Source: Woeseiaceae bacterium (GTDB lineage: Bacteria; Pseudomonadota; Gammaproteobacteria; Steroidobacterales; Woeseiaceae). Taken from it: 64,000 bases of DNA. The notes under the pieces are model-generated. The model had not been told where the DNA came from and did no database searches. It worked only from the letters and a program-made list of their open reading frames with translations. The DNA lies in contig JAJFKU010000044.1 in assembly GCA_021773035.1 (NCBI GenBank), positions 62,001 to 126,000 on the forward strand, read 5' to 3'. Positions within the stretch are counted from its first letter, which is position 1. Each line of letters starts with the position of its first letter. Made by a program: the position numbers and the translations under genes. Positions 35,673 to 43,493 of this stretch are shown here, one piece after another.

Positions 35673-35718
35673 GACAACGTTGACATGGACCTTATATCGC
35701 ACGGGACAACGTTGTCAA
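35673..35718 (-). promoter_or_regulatory. Sigma70-like promoter with two LacI-type operators for the chitin operon
   Basis: On the minus strand, TTGACA (35713-35718), a 16-bp spacer and TATAAG (35691-35696) form a strong promoter. The palindrome GACAACGTTGTC (35705-35716) overlaps the -35 and spacer. A second, nearly perfect copy, GACAACGTTGAC (35673-35684), covers the expected start of transcription. Their centres are 32 bp apart, about three helical turns. This is classical repressor geometry and matches the nagK promoter. Confidence 0.75.
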
Positions 35719-35774
35719 ATACTTTTTCGAGTTATCGTGGCGGGCGCCGGGGAGTCATACAGGATTGCCACAGC

Positions 35775-36257
35775 TCAGCGCAGGGGATCGCGATACATAC
35801 CGGGCTCGGAATCGGCTATTTCAATCGCTCCGGCAACTTTTTCGTAAAACCCGCGGACATGCTCGCCGGCACCGCCTATCACGGCATAGGCATAGCCAGC
35901 TTCGCGCATGGCGGCGAGGGAGGTGACGAGAAGTGCCGCGCCGACGCCAAGACCGCGAAGCTTTTGATCGGTGCCGGTCGGACCGAACACGCCCCTCGCC
36001 GTCACATCGGAACAGGCAAAGCCCAGGAGCTCTCCATCGCGGCAAGCGATGTGACAACGAACGGGCAATGCGGACATCGCGTGCTCACATTCGCCGCTCC
36101 ACGTGGGCCCTTCGGACTCGAATGCCCGCCCAACCCAGTCGATAACGACGTGGCGTTCGTGGGGCATCGCGCGCCTCACAACGATGCCATGATCGCCGAT
36201 CCGCCGCAGACGTTCTTCCACTCCGGTGAGTTTGTACAGGGGCACCAGCATATCCAT
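35775..36257 (-). CDS. GNAT-family N-acetyltransferase
   Basis: The protein has 160 residues. The GNAT core is visible in LGFACSDVTARGVFGPTGTD followed by the acetyl-CoA loop LRGLGVGAALLVTSLAAMRE (R-G-x-G-V/A form) and the C-terminal strand YAYAVIGGAGEHVRGFYEKV. It lies 68 bp after nagA on the same strand and before the TBDR promoter, so it probably belongs to the gntR-nagB-nagA operon. The acceptor may be an amino sugar or glucosamine-related metabolite; nothing in the sequence fixes it. Confidence 0.82.
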   Translation of the reverse strand: MDMLVPLYKLTGVEERLRRIGDHGIVVRRAMPHERHVVIDWVGRAFESEGPTWSGECEHAMSALPVRCHIACRDGELLGFACSDVTARGVFGPTGTDQKLRGLGVGAALLVTSLAAMREAGYAYAVIGGAGEHVRGFYEKVAGAIEIADSEPGMYRDPLR

Positions 36258-36325
36258 CGACAGCCTCCATTGGTTTGCTTCGATTTGTCTGAAATGACGT
36301 CACCGGACCTGCGACAGCGCAAGAG

Positions 36326-37489
36326 TCATGCTGACGACGTGTCGTCCAGCGATACTCCGTCGATCCACGTATCAATGACATTCAACTCGCGATCGGTAAG
36401 CACGAAATTGGCACGATACCCCGGGTGGATACGACCCAACTCGCCGCCGAGGCCGATGAACTCCGCTGGATAGCGGCTCGCCATGCGAATGGCTTCCGCG
36501 ATGTCGACGCCCAGCATCTGTTCGGCGTTGCGCACGGCGGTCGCCATGTCGAGATCCGATCCGGCGAGCGTACCGTCGTCTGCTGTGACACACTTGCCCC
36601 CCGACACTTCGATCAAGCGGCCGTCCAGCTCAAAAGATTTTTCGATGGCGCCAACGCTCGACATCGCATCGGTAACCAGCACGCATCGCCCACGCTGTTT
36701 ACTGGCCAGCGCAATGCGCATTGCCGCCGGATGCACATGGTGCCCGTCGGCGATCAGGCCGCACCAGCTCTGCTTGTCTTCCAGCGCGGCTCCGACGACG
36801 CCCGGTGCGCGGCTGGTCAACGGCGACATCGCGTTGAACAGGTGGGTAAAGCCGGTGAGCCCGGCTGCAAGCGCGGCCCGGATTTCATCGTAACTCGCGT
36901 TACTGTGACCGGCGGAAACAATGACCCCAGCCTCGACCAGGGCCTCGATATGATGCGGCGATGTCGTTTCCGGCGCTAATGTGACCACGGTCTTGCCGCG
37001 GCGTAACGACGTCAACAAAGCGACTGCCGACTCATCCAGCGTGCGGAACTTCGACGCATCGTGAACGCCTTTTTTTTCGCTGTTCAGAAACGGCCCCTCG
37101 AGGTGGATTCCCAACAGGCCCGGGACCCCGGCCTCGAACGCGGCTTCGGTCGCTGCGATAGCGGCCGCGACGGTTTCCAGATCGTCGCTGATCAGGGTTG
37201 GCAGGAATCCTGTCGTCCCGAAAACACGGTGCGCAGCGCCGATCGTGCGAATGGTATCGGCCGTGGGTGCCGCGTTGAATAATACGCCACCGCCGCCGTT
37301 TACCTGGACATCGTTGAAGCCGGGAGACAACAGTTGGCCGGCCAGATCGCGGACTTCGACAGCGCTGCGGTCGAAAGCACTGTCATCCATTACCGCATGA
37401 ACCAGACCGTCGCGGATGATGACGGTTTGTCCGCGCACAAAACCCTGCTCACCTAGTACCGTGGCATTGACCAAAGCACCGATTGTCAT
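36326..37489 (-). CDS. nagA: N-acetylglucosamine-6-phosphate deacetylase
   Basis: The protein has 387 residues of the amidohydrolase superfamily. Family landmarks are LSPGFNDVQVNGGGGVLF, GIHLEGPFLNSEKKGVHD (metal-binding Glu), VSAGHSNASYDEI, GFTHLFNAMSPLTSR, LIADGHHVHP and LVTDAMSSVG (catalytic Asp). It removes acetate from GlcNAc-6-P to give GlcN-6-P in the cytoplasm. It overlaps the upstream SIS-domain gene by 4 bp (ATGA), a typical coupled nagB-nagA pair. Confidence 0.95.
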   Translation of the reverse strand: MTIGALVNATVLGEQGFVRGQTVIIRDGLVHAVMDDSAFDRSAVEVRDLAGQLLSPGFNDVQVNGGGGVLFNAAPTADTIRTIGAAHRVFGTTGFLPTLISDDLETVAAAIAATEAAFEAGVPGLLGIHLEGPFLNSEKKGVHDASKFRTLDESAVALLTSLRRGKTVVTLAPETTSPHHIEALVEAGVIVSAGHSNASYDEIRAALAAGLTGFTHLFNAMSPLTSRAPGVVGAALEDKQSWCGLIADGHHVHPAAMRIALASKQRGRCVLVTDAMSSVGAIEKSFELDGRLIEVSGGKCVTADDGTLAGSDLDMATAVRNAEQMLGVDIAEAIRMASRYPAEFIGLGGELGRIHPGYRANFVLTDRELNVIDTWIDGVSLDDTSSA

Positions 37490-38514
37490 GTCGTTTCCGT
37501 AACTTTGCGAAGATGAGGCGGACTGTCCGGGTTGTAACCACGCGCTACGGCGAGTGCGTTGACCATTTTGTAGAAGGACTGAATAAATACGATCGGTGCC
37601 GTCGCGGGAAAAACGTCGTTGAGTGACGGCAGGTTCACGGCTCCCTCGTATGACTTGCCCGCGACGACGACGCTCGCACCTCGTGCGGCAAAGTCGGCGA
37701 CCACGGCATCGACACCGGGACGGGTACCGTCGTTCTGTGTAAACATCAGGACGGGAAAACCGCGATTGACGATAGCCATGGGGCCATGGCGAACCTCTGC
37801 GGCACTATAGGCTTCCGCATGAAGGCCGGCCGTCTCCTTGAACTTCAGCGCAGCCTCCTGGGCAACTCCAAGCCCGACACCGCGCCCGATCACGAAGAAG
37901 TTATTCGCATCAGTAAGAATCTCCGTTGCGGCACGCCAATCGAGGCTCCATGCTTCCTGCAACTGATCCGGCAGCACCGCGAGCGCCTGTGTCAACAGAT
38001 CACTGCGCGTCCAGGCGGCGACGATTTGTGCGAGTGCGGTCATGGTCGCAATGAAGGACTTCGTTGCAGCAACACTCGTTTCCTCGCCGGCGTGCAGCGG
38101 CACAACCGTATCGGCCAGGGCGGCCAGGGGTGAGTCGACGACATTGACTAGCGCTATGACCAAAGCGCCCGCATCCTTCGCGGCCCTGGCGGACGCAAGC
38201 AGGTCAGGACTTTTGCCCGACTGCGACAACGCCAGGAAAACAGCTCCGCGCATATTCTGCCTGGCGGCATAGACAGAACTCACCGATGGCGCGAATGACG
38301 CGGTCGGGATACCGGCGAAGGTCTCTATCAGGTATTTTCCGTAGGTGGCTGCATGATCGGAGCTGCCCCGGGCGCAGGTCACAACGACCTGTGCTTGACG
38401 TTCCCGGAGCGACTGGCCGATACGCTCGACGAGCGCTGCGTTTTGTTCCAGCTGCCGTGCAACGATCCGCGACGCAGACTGCGCTTCCCGATACATGCGG
38501 GTAGCCGTGCTCAC
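37486..38514 (-). CDS. nagB-II: SIS-domain glucosamine-6-phosphate deaminase (NagB-II type)
   Basis: The protein has 342 residues with two SIS domains like the isomerase half of GlmS and no glutaminase domain. Sugar-phosphate-binding segments are CARGSSDHAATYGKYLIE (~49-66), LALSQSGKSPDLLASARA (~93-110) and EETSVAATKSFIATMTAL. The second domain holds GRGVGLGVAQEAALKFKETA and EVRHGPMAIVN. The C-terminus NPDSPPHLRKVTETT matches the family. It converts GlcN-6-P to fructose-6-P and ammonia, taking the place of classical NagB in Shewanella- and Xanthomonas-like pathways. It is coupled to nagA. Confidence 0.92.
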   Translation of the reverse strand: MSTATRMYREAQSASRIVARQLEQNAALVERIGQSLRERQAQVVVTCARGSSDHAATYGKYLIETFAGIPTASFAPSVSSVYAARQNMRGAVFLALSQSGKSPDLLASARAAKDAGALVIALVNVVDSPLAALADTVVPLHAGEETSVAATKSFIATMTALAQIVAAWTRSDLLTQALAVLPDQLQEAWSLDWRAATEILTDANNFFVIGRGVGLGVAQEAALKFKETAGLHAEAYSAAEVRHGPMAIVNRGFPVLMFTQNDGTRPGVDAVVADFAARGASVVVAGKSYEGAVNLPSLNDVFPATAPIVFIQSFYKMVNALAVARGYNPDSPPHLRKVTETT

Positions 38515-38529
38515 CTGAATTTCCTCCGC

Positions 38530-39264
38530 TTAAACATTCAGTTCTGCAACGAAGTCATAGGCATCACCGCGATAATACGAACGTGTGACCTCGACGATGC
38601 GTCCGTCGGCAAGAAAACCGCGGCGCTCAATGAAGAGGCCCGGATCGCGAACTGCAACCTGCATCAACGCCGCCTGCTGCTCGTTAAAAGCGACGGCGCG
38701 CAGCTTCTGCAGCGCTTTGGTCGGCCGGTGGCCGGTTTGATCCAGCGCCGCATAGAGCGACGTCCCGACGGCATCGATCGACGCCAGGCAATAAGCAGGG
38801 ACAATCGAGTGCTCGATAGCCAACGGCATGTCTTCTGCGTGCCGGATCCTGTCAAATCGATAGATCGGCATTCCAGGCGGTAAGCCGAGCTCGATGGATT
38901 CATTCAGCGTTACCTCGCCTTCTGTTTTGCTCAGCCAGTCGCTACTCGAGCGCCAGCCACGCGACGCGATGTCCTCCGAGAATGACGACAACGCGGACAT
39001 GCTTTTCTGGATACGCGATGCGACGAACGTTCCGGCACCGTGTCGCCGGTCCAGCAGACCTTCATCGACCAGGCCGTCGATCGCTTTTCGAACCGTGATT
39101 CGGGAAACGCCGAAACGATCGGCAATATCGCGCTCCGCGGGCAAAACGTCGTCCGGACCCAGGCGGCCTTCTTCTATCGCATCGCGCAGGGAACGGCGCA
39201 GCTGCCGATACAAGGGCATCGGGTCCGACCGGTCCAGCGGCGTGGAAACGGAAAACTGAGGCAT
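38530..39264 (-). CDS. GntR-family (HutC subfamily) regulator of amino-sugar genes
   Basis: The protein has 244 residues. The winged HTH lies at about 15-85 (MPLYRQLRRSLRDAIEEGRL, LPAERDIADRFGVSRITVRK, HGAGTFVASRI). The UTRA effector domain spans ~95-240 (LGLPPGMPIYRFDRIRHAED, EHSIVPAYCLASIDAVGTSL). This subfamily includes NagR/NagQ/DasR-type regulators that bind amino-sugar phosphates. It is the first gene of the gntR-nagB-nagA unit, with an inverted-repeat site just upstream (39295-39342). It gives the locus a second regulator besides the LacI-type one. Confidence 0.88.
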   Translation of the reverse strand: MPQFSVSTPLDRSDPMPLYRQLRRSLRDAIEEGRLGPDDVLPAERDIADRFGVSRITVRKAIDGLVDEGLLDRRHGAGTFVASRIQKSMSALSSFSEDIASRGWRSSSDWLSKTEGEVTLNESIELGLPPGMPIYRFDRIRHAEDMPLAIEHSIVPAYCLASIDAVGTSLYAALDQTGHRPTKALQKLRAVAFNEQQAALMQVAVRDPGLFIERRGFLADGRIVEVTRSYYRGDAYDFVAELNV

Positions 39265-39294
39265 ATTGATAGCTTCCTTCGATCAGGAAACGGA

Positions 39295-39342
39295 CAGTAC
39301 CAATATAGTACCTATTTGTCACGTGGTAGCTAATTGGTACTG
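39295..39342 (-). promoter_or_regulatory. Inverted repeat, putative GntR-type operator
   Basis: CAGTACCAAT (39295-39304) and ATTGGTACTG (39333-39342) are perfect inverted copies 28 bp apart. Further GGTAC/GTACC half-sites lie between them (AGTACC at 39308-39313). They are 30-80 bp upstream of the GntR gene start and likely serve autoregulation. This differs in sequence from the GACAAC palindromes of the LacI regulon. Confidence 0.55.
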
Positions 39343-39390
39343 TTTTTCAAATCAATACAGTCGCGCTCCACCCCACCTGTTGCCCGTTGT

Positions 39391-39428
39391 ACGGCGATCC
39401 AGGGGCGAAAACCGCCCTGGATCGCCGT
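39391..39428. terminator. 14-bp perfect hairpin after the metallo-hydrolase gene
   Basis: ACGGCGATCCAGGG (39391-39404) and CCCTGGATCGCCGT (39415-39428) form a long stem with a 10-nt loop, 18 bp past the stop at 39446. No T-run follows on either strand, so it may terminate poorly or protect a 3' end. Confidence 0.5.
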
Positions 39429-39445
39429 TGTCGGGAAACGCCCTC

Positions 39446-40891
39446 CTAGCGTTCGGCCTGGTACAACTTCGCCTCCAGCGCCGCCCTCAGATCGTCCATC
39501 CCGCCAACCCGCGCGCTATGTGCCGACAGAAACTTCGAAACATCGAGTTCCTGGCGCGTGAGTGCTGTCGCAAATGTCTTTGTCGAGGAGACCGCCGGCG
39601 GAACAGGGCCCTCGGCGGGCAACGCGAAATGGTCGGCCTCAAACAGGATGCCCGCTTCCGGTAAATACGCCACCAGCAGGTGCTCGGTGTGCGCCGTCGG
39701 CCCTATATCGATGATCTCGAGCCGGCGTGTATCTGTCTGCAACACCTTGCGATCGTCGATCGTTTCCACGTTCAGCGAGTCCGCATTGGCGGCGGCACGA
39801 CGAACGACGGCCTCATGGGCTGTCGCCGCGATTACCGTTGCACCCTCTGCTTCATAGGCGGGAACACCCAGCACGTGATCAAAGTGGTGATGCGTCATCA
39901 TCCCGTACCGGATCGGCTTGTCTGCAACAACCTCGCGCAGCGAATCGATCCGCTCCGGAATGCCCGCCGTACCGCCCGCGGCGAAAATGTAGTCGCCCAT
40001 ATCGACGAACATCACGTAGGTACCGTTGCCACCGATAAGCCAGACACCGTCCGCGATTTCCTGACGGCTCAATGGATCGGGCTGTACCTCCGCCACGGAC
40101 ATCAGGGTCGGCTCAACCGTGGCCAGATCGCCCAGCGGTTTGTTGATCTTCATTGCCACGTTTTTACGTTCGAGATTCGGGTATCCGTTGAGGAACAGAT
40201 TGAAGGTTTGATTGAACGGAATACCGTCGGCGACTTTGTAGTCGTTGAATTCATACTCGACCAGGCCAAAGCCCGGAAAAACACGTTCGCTGCGATGCAG
40301 CAGGTGTGTTTTCTTGTGAAAATACAGACTGATAGCTGGCCCAACCGTCATGGAGAAGCCGACAACGTCATAGGAAACTCCGTCTACCTCGGTATCGCCG
40401 AGATAGTAGGCATTGGCGGCACGATCGTTCAGGGTCCGTATCAGCAGCCCCGGCGTAACGCGCACAAAAGGCCCGGAGGTTGTAGCAAAATCGGGCTCGG
40501 CGATTTTCGCGGCGGTGCCCGCACGATAGTCCAGCTGATAGCTTTCGTCGCCGTTGATGATGGTTGCATTTCGCGCCTCGAAGCCACCACCGTTGTTTTC
40601 GCTCGTTGTTACAAAAACCGAAGCGTCGATGTCGAGAGCATCAATGCCGACGTCTTTGTTCTTGTCCCACGGTGGTTCAGCCGCGCGGCTTTGATCAACC
40701 GCGTAGGTGACGGTCTCATGCTCGATAATCAGTGTCTGCAGATCGTCGATTAACGCCGACCCGCCGTGCGCCTCGACGGCTGCGGCAATAATCTCCCGCG
40801 CCTTGTCAGTATTGACCTGAGTAAAGTTCTCCGCACCGGCCAGACCCGATGCGAGTGTACAGGCCAACGTCACGCTCAGTATTCGTTTCAT
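39446..40891 (-). CDS. Secreted metallo-beta-lactamase-fold hydrolase
   Basis: The protein has 481 residues from the ATG at 40891 (after AGGGGAATACA), with signal peptide MKRILSVTLACTLASGLAG. An N-terminal lipoprotein-carrier-like beta domain (~20-270) precedes the MBL fold. Zinc motif HHHFDH follows YGMMT, then TAHTEHLLVAYLPEAGILFE supplies the second His and ADHF the bridging Asp, with SAHS near the end as the last His. Such two-domain secreted MBL proteins occur widely but their substrates are mostly unknown. The gene stands alone. Confidence 0.85.
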   Translation of the reverse strand: MKRILSVTLACTLASGLAGAENFTQVNTDKAREIIAAAVEAHGGSALIDDLQTLIIEHETVTYAVDQSRAAEPPWDKNKDVGIDALDIDASVFVTTSENNGGGFEARNATIINGDESYQLDYRAGTAAKIAEPDFATTSGPFVRVTPGLLIRTLNDRAANAYYLGDTEVDGVSYDVVGFSMTVGPAISLYFHKKTHLLHRSERVFPGFGLVEYEFNDYKVADGIPFNQTFNLFLNGYPNLERKNVAMKINKPLGDLATVEPTLMSVAEVQPDPLSRQEIADGVWLIGGNGTYVMFVDMGDYIFAAGGTAGIPERIDSLREVVADKPIRYGMMTHHHFDHVLGVPAYEAEGATVIAATAHEAVVRRAAANADSLNVETIDDRKVLQTDTRRLEIIDIGPTAHTEHLLVAYLPEAGILFEADHFALPAEGPVPPAVSSTKTFATALTRQELDVSKFLSAHSARVGGMDDLRAALEAKLYQAER

Positions 40892-41046
40892 TGTATTCCC
40901 CTTGGATAACAGACGATGACGGGAGCCGCCTCGCCACAACAGTTCAATGGGAATTAGTACAGGGCCATCGACCTTAGTGCCCAAATACGCGACAAGGCGG
41001 GCCGATGCTGCGGCGAACCGTTCTGTGCCTGCGGCCGGACCAAAGT

Positions 41047-41098
41047 GAAAAGGGGTCAGAGCCCTTTTGCTCGAAAAAGGGCTCTGACCCCTTTTTTC
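41047..41098. repeat. REP-like palindrome, GGGGTCAGAGCCC family
   Basis: The 21-bp arms 41048-41068 and 41075-41095 (core AAAAGGGGTCAGAGCCC) are perfect inverted copies with a 6-nt loop. On the plus strand the element ends in TTTTTT, and on the minus strand in TTTTC; it starts 6 bp past the Lrp stop and can act as its terminator. The same core occurs at 60202-60238. Such sequences are spread in many genomes by REP-associated tyrosine transposases; none is in the window. Confidence 0.88.
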
Positions 41099-41103
41099 GG
41101 AAA

Positions 41104-41562
41104 CTACAAATGATCCAGCGGCAGCGCGGTAGTGTATTTGATCTTTTCCATGCTGAAACTCGAACTGACGTCGTAGAGATCGATGTTCGAGATCATGTCC
41201 TTATACATTTCGTCGTAACTACGCATGTCCGGCACGACCGAGCGCATCAGGTAGTCGATATCGCCGCTGAGCCGATGTACCTCCATGACGTTCGGCATTG
41301 AGGACACCATTTTGTAGAAGTCGTCAAACCAGTCTGCCGTATGCTCGTGTGTCCGTATCGCTGAATAGACCGTCAGATCGAGGCCGAGCTTTTCCTGCTG
41401 CAGCAAGGTTACGCGTGCACCGATGATGCCCTGGTCTTCCAGTATCTGAATACGACGCCAGCACGCCGACTTGGAGAGCCCGACACGATCGGCCAGCTCG
41501 CCAACCGTCCGGGTGGCGTCTTCCTGAAGCGCCGCTAGTATTGATTTGTCCTTCCGATCCAT
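41104..41562 (-). CDS. Lrp/AsnC-family transcriptional regulator
   Basis: The protein has 152 residues from the ATG at 41562, preceded by AAGGAGGCCAAA. The HTH is ILAALQEDATRTVGELADRV with LSKSACWRRIQILEDQGII, and the ligand-binding RAM domain follows (VMEVHRLSGDIDYLMRSVVP with the DYL turn). The gene diverges from norCB. Lrp/AsnC proteins typically control a neighbour and themselves; here that could link an amino acid signal to NO reduction, or the neighbours may be unrelated. Confidence 0.9.
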   Translation of the reverse strand: MDRKDKSILAALQEDATRTVGELADRVGLSKSACWRRIQILEDQGIIGARVTLLQQEKLGLDLTVYSAIRTHEHTADWFDDFYKMVSSMPNVMEVHRLSGDIDYLMRSVVPDMRSYDEMYKDMISNIDLYDVSSSFSMEKIKYTTALPLDHL

Positions 41563-41595
41563 TTTGGCCTCCTTTTGATCGGCTACTATGCCTTT

Positions 41596-41628
41596 TATTC
41601 GAACAAAATTCGATAATTCAAGCGAATA
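41596..41628. promoter_or_regulatory. AT-rich inverted repeat between lrp-like gene and norC
   Basis: TATTCG (41596-41601) and CGAATA (41623-41628) flank ATTCG-rich half-sites (AAAATTCGATAATTC). The position just upstream of the regulator gene and the AT-rich dyad fit an Lrp-type autoregulatory site. Only the repeat is seen; binding is inferred. Confidence 0.35.
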
Positions 41629-41734
41629 TAGAAACATTTGAAACCCTGTTCTGCGGCGACACGGCTACACTGGTCGGCAGGCCAGTCTGGCCCGCCATCT
41701 TCAGGGGGACGGCAAAATCAGCAAGCGCGCGATA

Positions 41735-42127
41735 ATGAGCACACTGTGCATCGCCTTCGTCATCTACTCGGCGACGATCTACACCAGCGGCACCGCAGCT
41801 ACGCACGATCAGCGGATGAGCGACGAAGCCCGCCACGGACAACAGCTGTATCAGGAGAAAAACTGTGTCGCCTGCCATCAGTTCTATGGCCTCGGCGGCT
41901 ACATGGGCCCGGATCTGACGAACGCTATTTCCAGACGCGGTGAGGCCGTTTCGCGTGCCTTTATTACCGCCGGAACCGCCAGCATGCCGAATTTCCAGCT
42001 GAGCAATGACGAAGTCACCGCGCTCGTCGAGTTTCTCCGCTTTGTCGACAAGACCGGCACCTATCCGCCGCAAGATTACGACGTTCTGTGGACCGGCGGC
42101 GTCTCTCAGGAGGACGATCCACGATGA
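41735..42127 (+). CDS. norC: Nitric oxide reductase subunit C (cytochrome c)
   Basis: The protein has 130 residues: one N-terminal TM segment (STLCIAFVIYSATIYTSG) and a periplasmic cytochrome c with haem motif CVACH (~46-50) in NCVACHQFYGLGGYMGPDLT, typical of NorC. The axial Met is probably in GTASMPNFQLS. The ATG used is poorly placed: it has no ribosome site, lies inside the usual N-terminal part, and the in-frame upstream codons read KISKRAI, as NorC proteins often begin; GGGGGA sits 6 nt before an ATC codon at 41717. The true start may be non-standard. It overlaps norB by 4 bp. Confidence 0.9.
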   Translation: MSTLCIAFVIYSATIYTSGTAATHDQRMSDEARHGQQLYQEKNCVACHQFYGLGGYMGPDLTNAISRRGEAVSRAFITAGTASMPNFQLSNDEVTALVEFLRFVDKTGTYPPQDYDVLWTGGVSQEDDPR

Positions 42128-43479
42128 CGAACGATACAACGCATTTTGCCGGCCTGCGCTTCATGCGACTCGGCATCGCCGCCCTCGCAGCGGGGATGTT
42201 GTTCGGCGTTATCGGCGGCTTTCAGTTTCTGTTCCCCGATTTTCTGCAGGAACTGCTGTTTACCAAGACCCGCCCCCTGCACGTATCGCTGGTTGTTTCG
42301 TGGATATTCCTTGTTGCGATAGGCGGTATCTACTTTTATCTGCCCCGGCAGTGTAATTTGCCGCTGTTCTCGGCCAAAGCTGCCAATTTACACTTCTGGA
42401 TATTCCTCCTAACGGGGCTGGCAATCATTGGCAGCTACTTGTCGGGCAGGTTCGGCGGACGCGAGTACTTCGAGTTCCACCCGGCCCTGAGTATCCCGAT
42501 CTTCCTGACCTGGATACTGTTCGGCATCAATTACTTCAACACGGCGCGCCAGGATAAAGGGCCCTGGCCCGTGTACTACTGGATGTGGGGCACCGGTATC
42601 GTATTTTTCTTTATCACCTATACCGAAGCACACCTCTGGCTGATTCCCTATTTTCGCGAGAACATGGTTCGCGAAATCACCGTGCAGTGGAAATCCTACG
42701 GTGCACTGACCGGCTCCTGGAACATGCTCGTCTACGGTACAGCCTTGTACCTTGCAACACGCATCAGCGGCTGCGAAAAATACGCGCGCTCCAGGCTTGC
42801 CTTTGGTCTCTACTTCCTCGGCCTCTTCAACCTGATGTTTGGCTGGGCACATCACACCTACCTGGTACCTTCGGATACCTGGATCCGCACCTTCGCCTAC
42901 TTCGTCAGCATGACCGAACTGTTTATCTTCGGAAAAATCCTCTGGGACTGGCGCGCCTCTCTCGAGGACTGGCAAAAGAACCGTCATTGCAACGCTTACC
43001 GCTTCCTGATCGCCGCCGATATCTGGGTGTTCGTTAACCTGGGCCTGGCACTGCTCATTTCGGTGCCGGCATTCAACCTGTTTACACACGGTACACACAT
43101 CACGGTCGCTCACGCTATGGGCAGCACCATCGGTATCAATACGATGATCCTGCTGGCGTCCGTTTTCTACGTCATTCGTGAAGAACTACCGAGCGAAATT
43201 CATGCCCGCTGCTCGGCGCAGATCAGGACCGGCTACTGGATCGCCAACATTTCGCTAGCCGTGTTTTTTGCGGCGCTGGTTCTGGCCGGTATCGGTAAGG
43301 GCGCTTACGACGGCGGCTCGTTCCAGGAGATGATGGCCGGCATTCGTCCCTTCCTGTTTGCGTTTTCGCTCAGCGGTGTAGCAATGATGATCGGTTTCTG
43401 GATCATGCTCTGGCATGGCTTCCGGCTGCTGGGCGTCGTCATGGCGCCGTCCGGTGTCGCCGAGCCTGAGCCCGCGTAG
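42124..43479 (+). CDS. norB: Nitric oxide reductase subunit B (cytochrome b)
   Basis: The protein has 451 residues with about 12 TM helices, a member of the haem-copper oxidase superfamily. The low-spin haem and active-site His residues sit in segments such as TRPLHVSLVVSWIFLVAIGG, GWAHHTYLVPSDTWIRTFAY and THGTHITVAHAMGSTIGINT, all strongly NorB-like. With NorC it reduces 2 NO to N2O and water at the membrane. Starting in the ATGA overlap with norC indicates coupling. The maturation genes norQ and norD usually found beside cNOR are not present downstream. No nitrite or nitrous-oxide reductase is in the window, so NO detoxification is likely. Confidence 0.93.
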   Translation: MTNDTTHFAGLRFMRLGIAALAAGMLFGVIGGFQFLFPDFLQELLFTKTRPLHVSLVVSWIFLVAIGGIYFYLPRQCNLPLFSAKAANLHFWIFLLTGLAIIGSYLSGRFGGREYFEFHPALSIPIFLTWILFGINYFNTARQDKGPWPVYYWMWGTGIVFFFITYTEAHLWLIPYFRENMVREITVQWKSYGALTGSWNMLVYGTALYLATRISGCEKYARSRLAFGLYFLGLFNLMFGWAHHTYLVPSDTWIRTFAYFVSMTELFIFGKILWDWRASLEDWQKNRHCNAYRFLIAADIWVFVNLGLALLISVPAFNLFTHGTHITVAHAMGSTIGINTMILLASVFYVIREELPSEIHARCSAQIRTGYWIANISLAVFFAALVLAGIGKGAYDGGSFQEMMAGIRPFLFAFSLSGVAMMIGFWIMLWHGFRLLGVVMAPSGVAEPEPA

Positions 43480-43493
43480 TACACTCGGATACG

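Noticed and set aside
39680..40753. Long plus-strand open frame (357 codons)
   Set aside because: It lies opposite the metallo-beta-lactamase-fold gene, which has a signal peptide and zinc motifs; the plus-strand translation has no family features.
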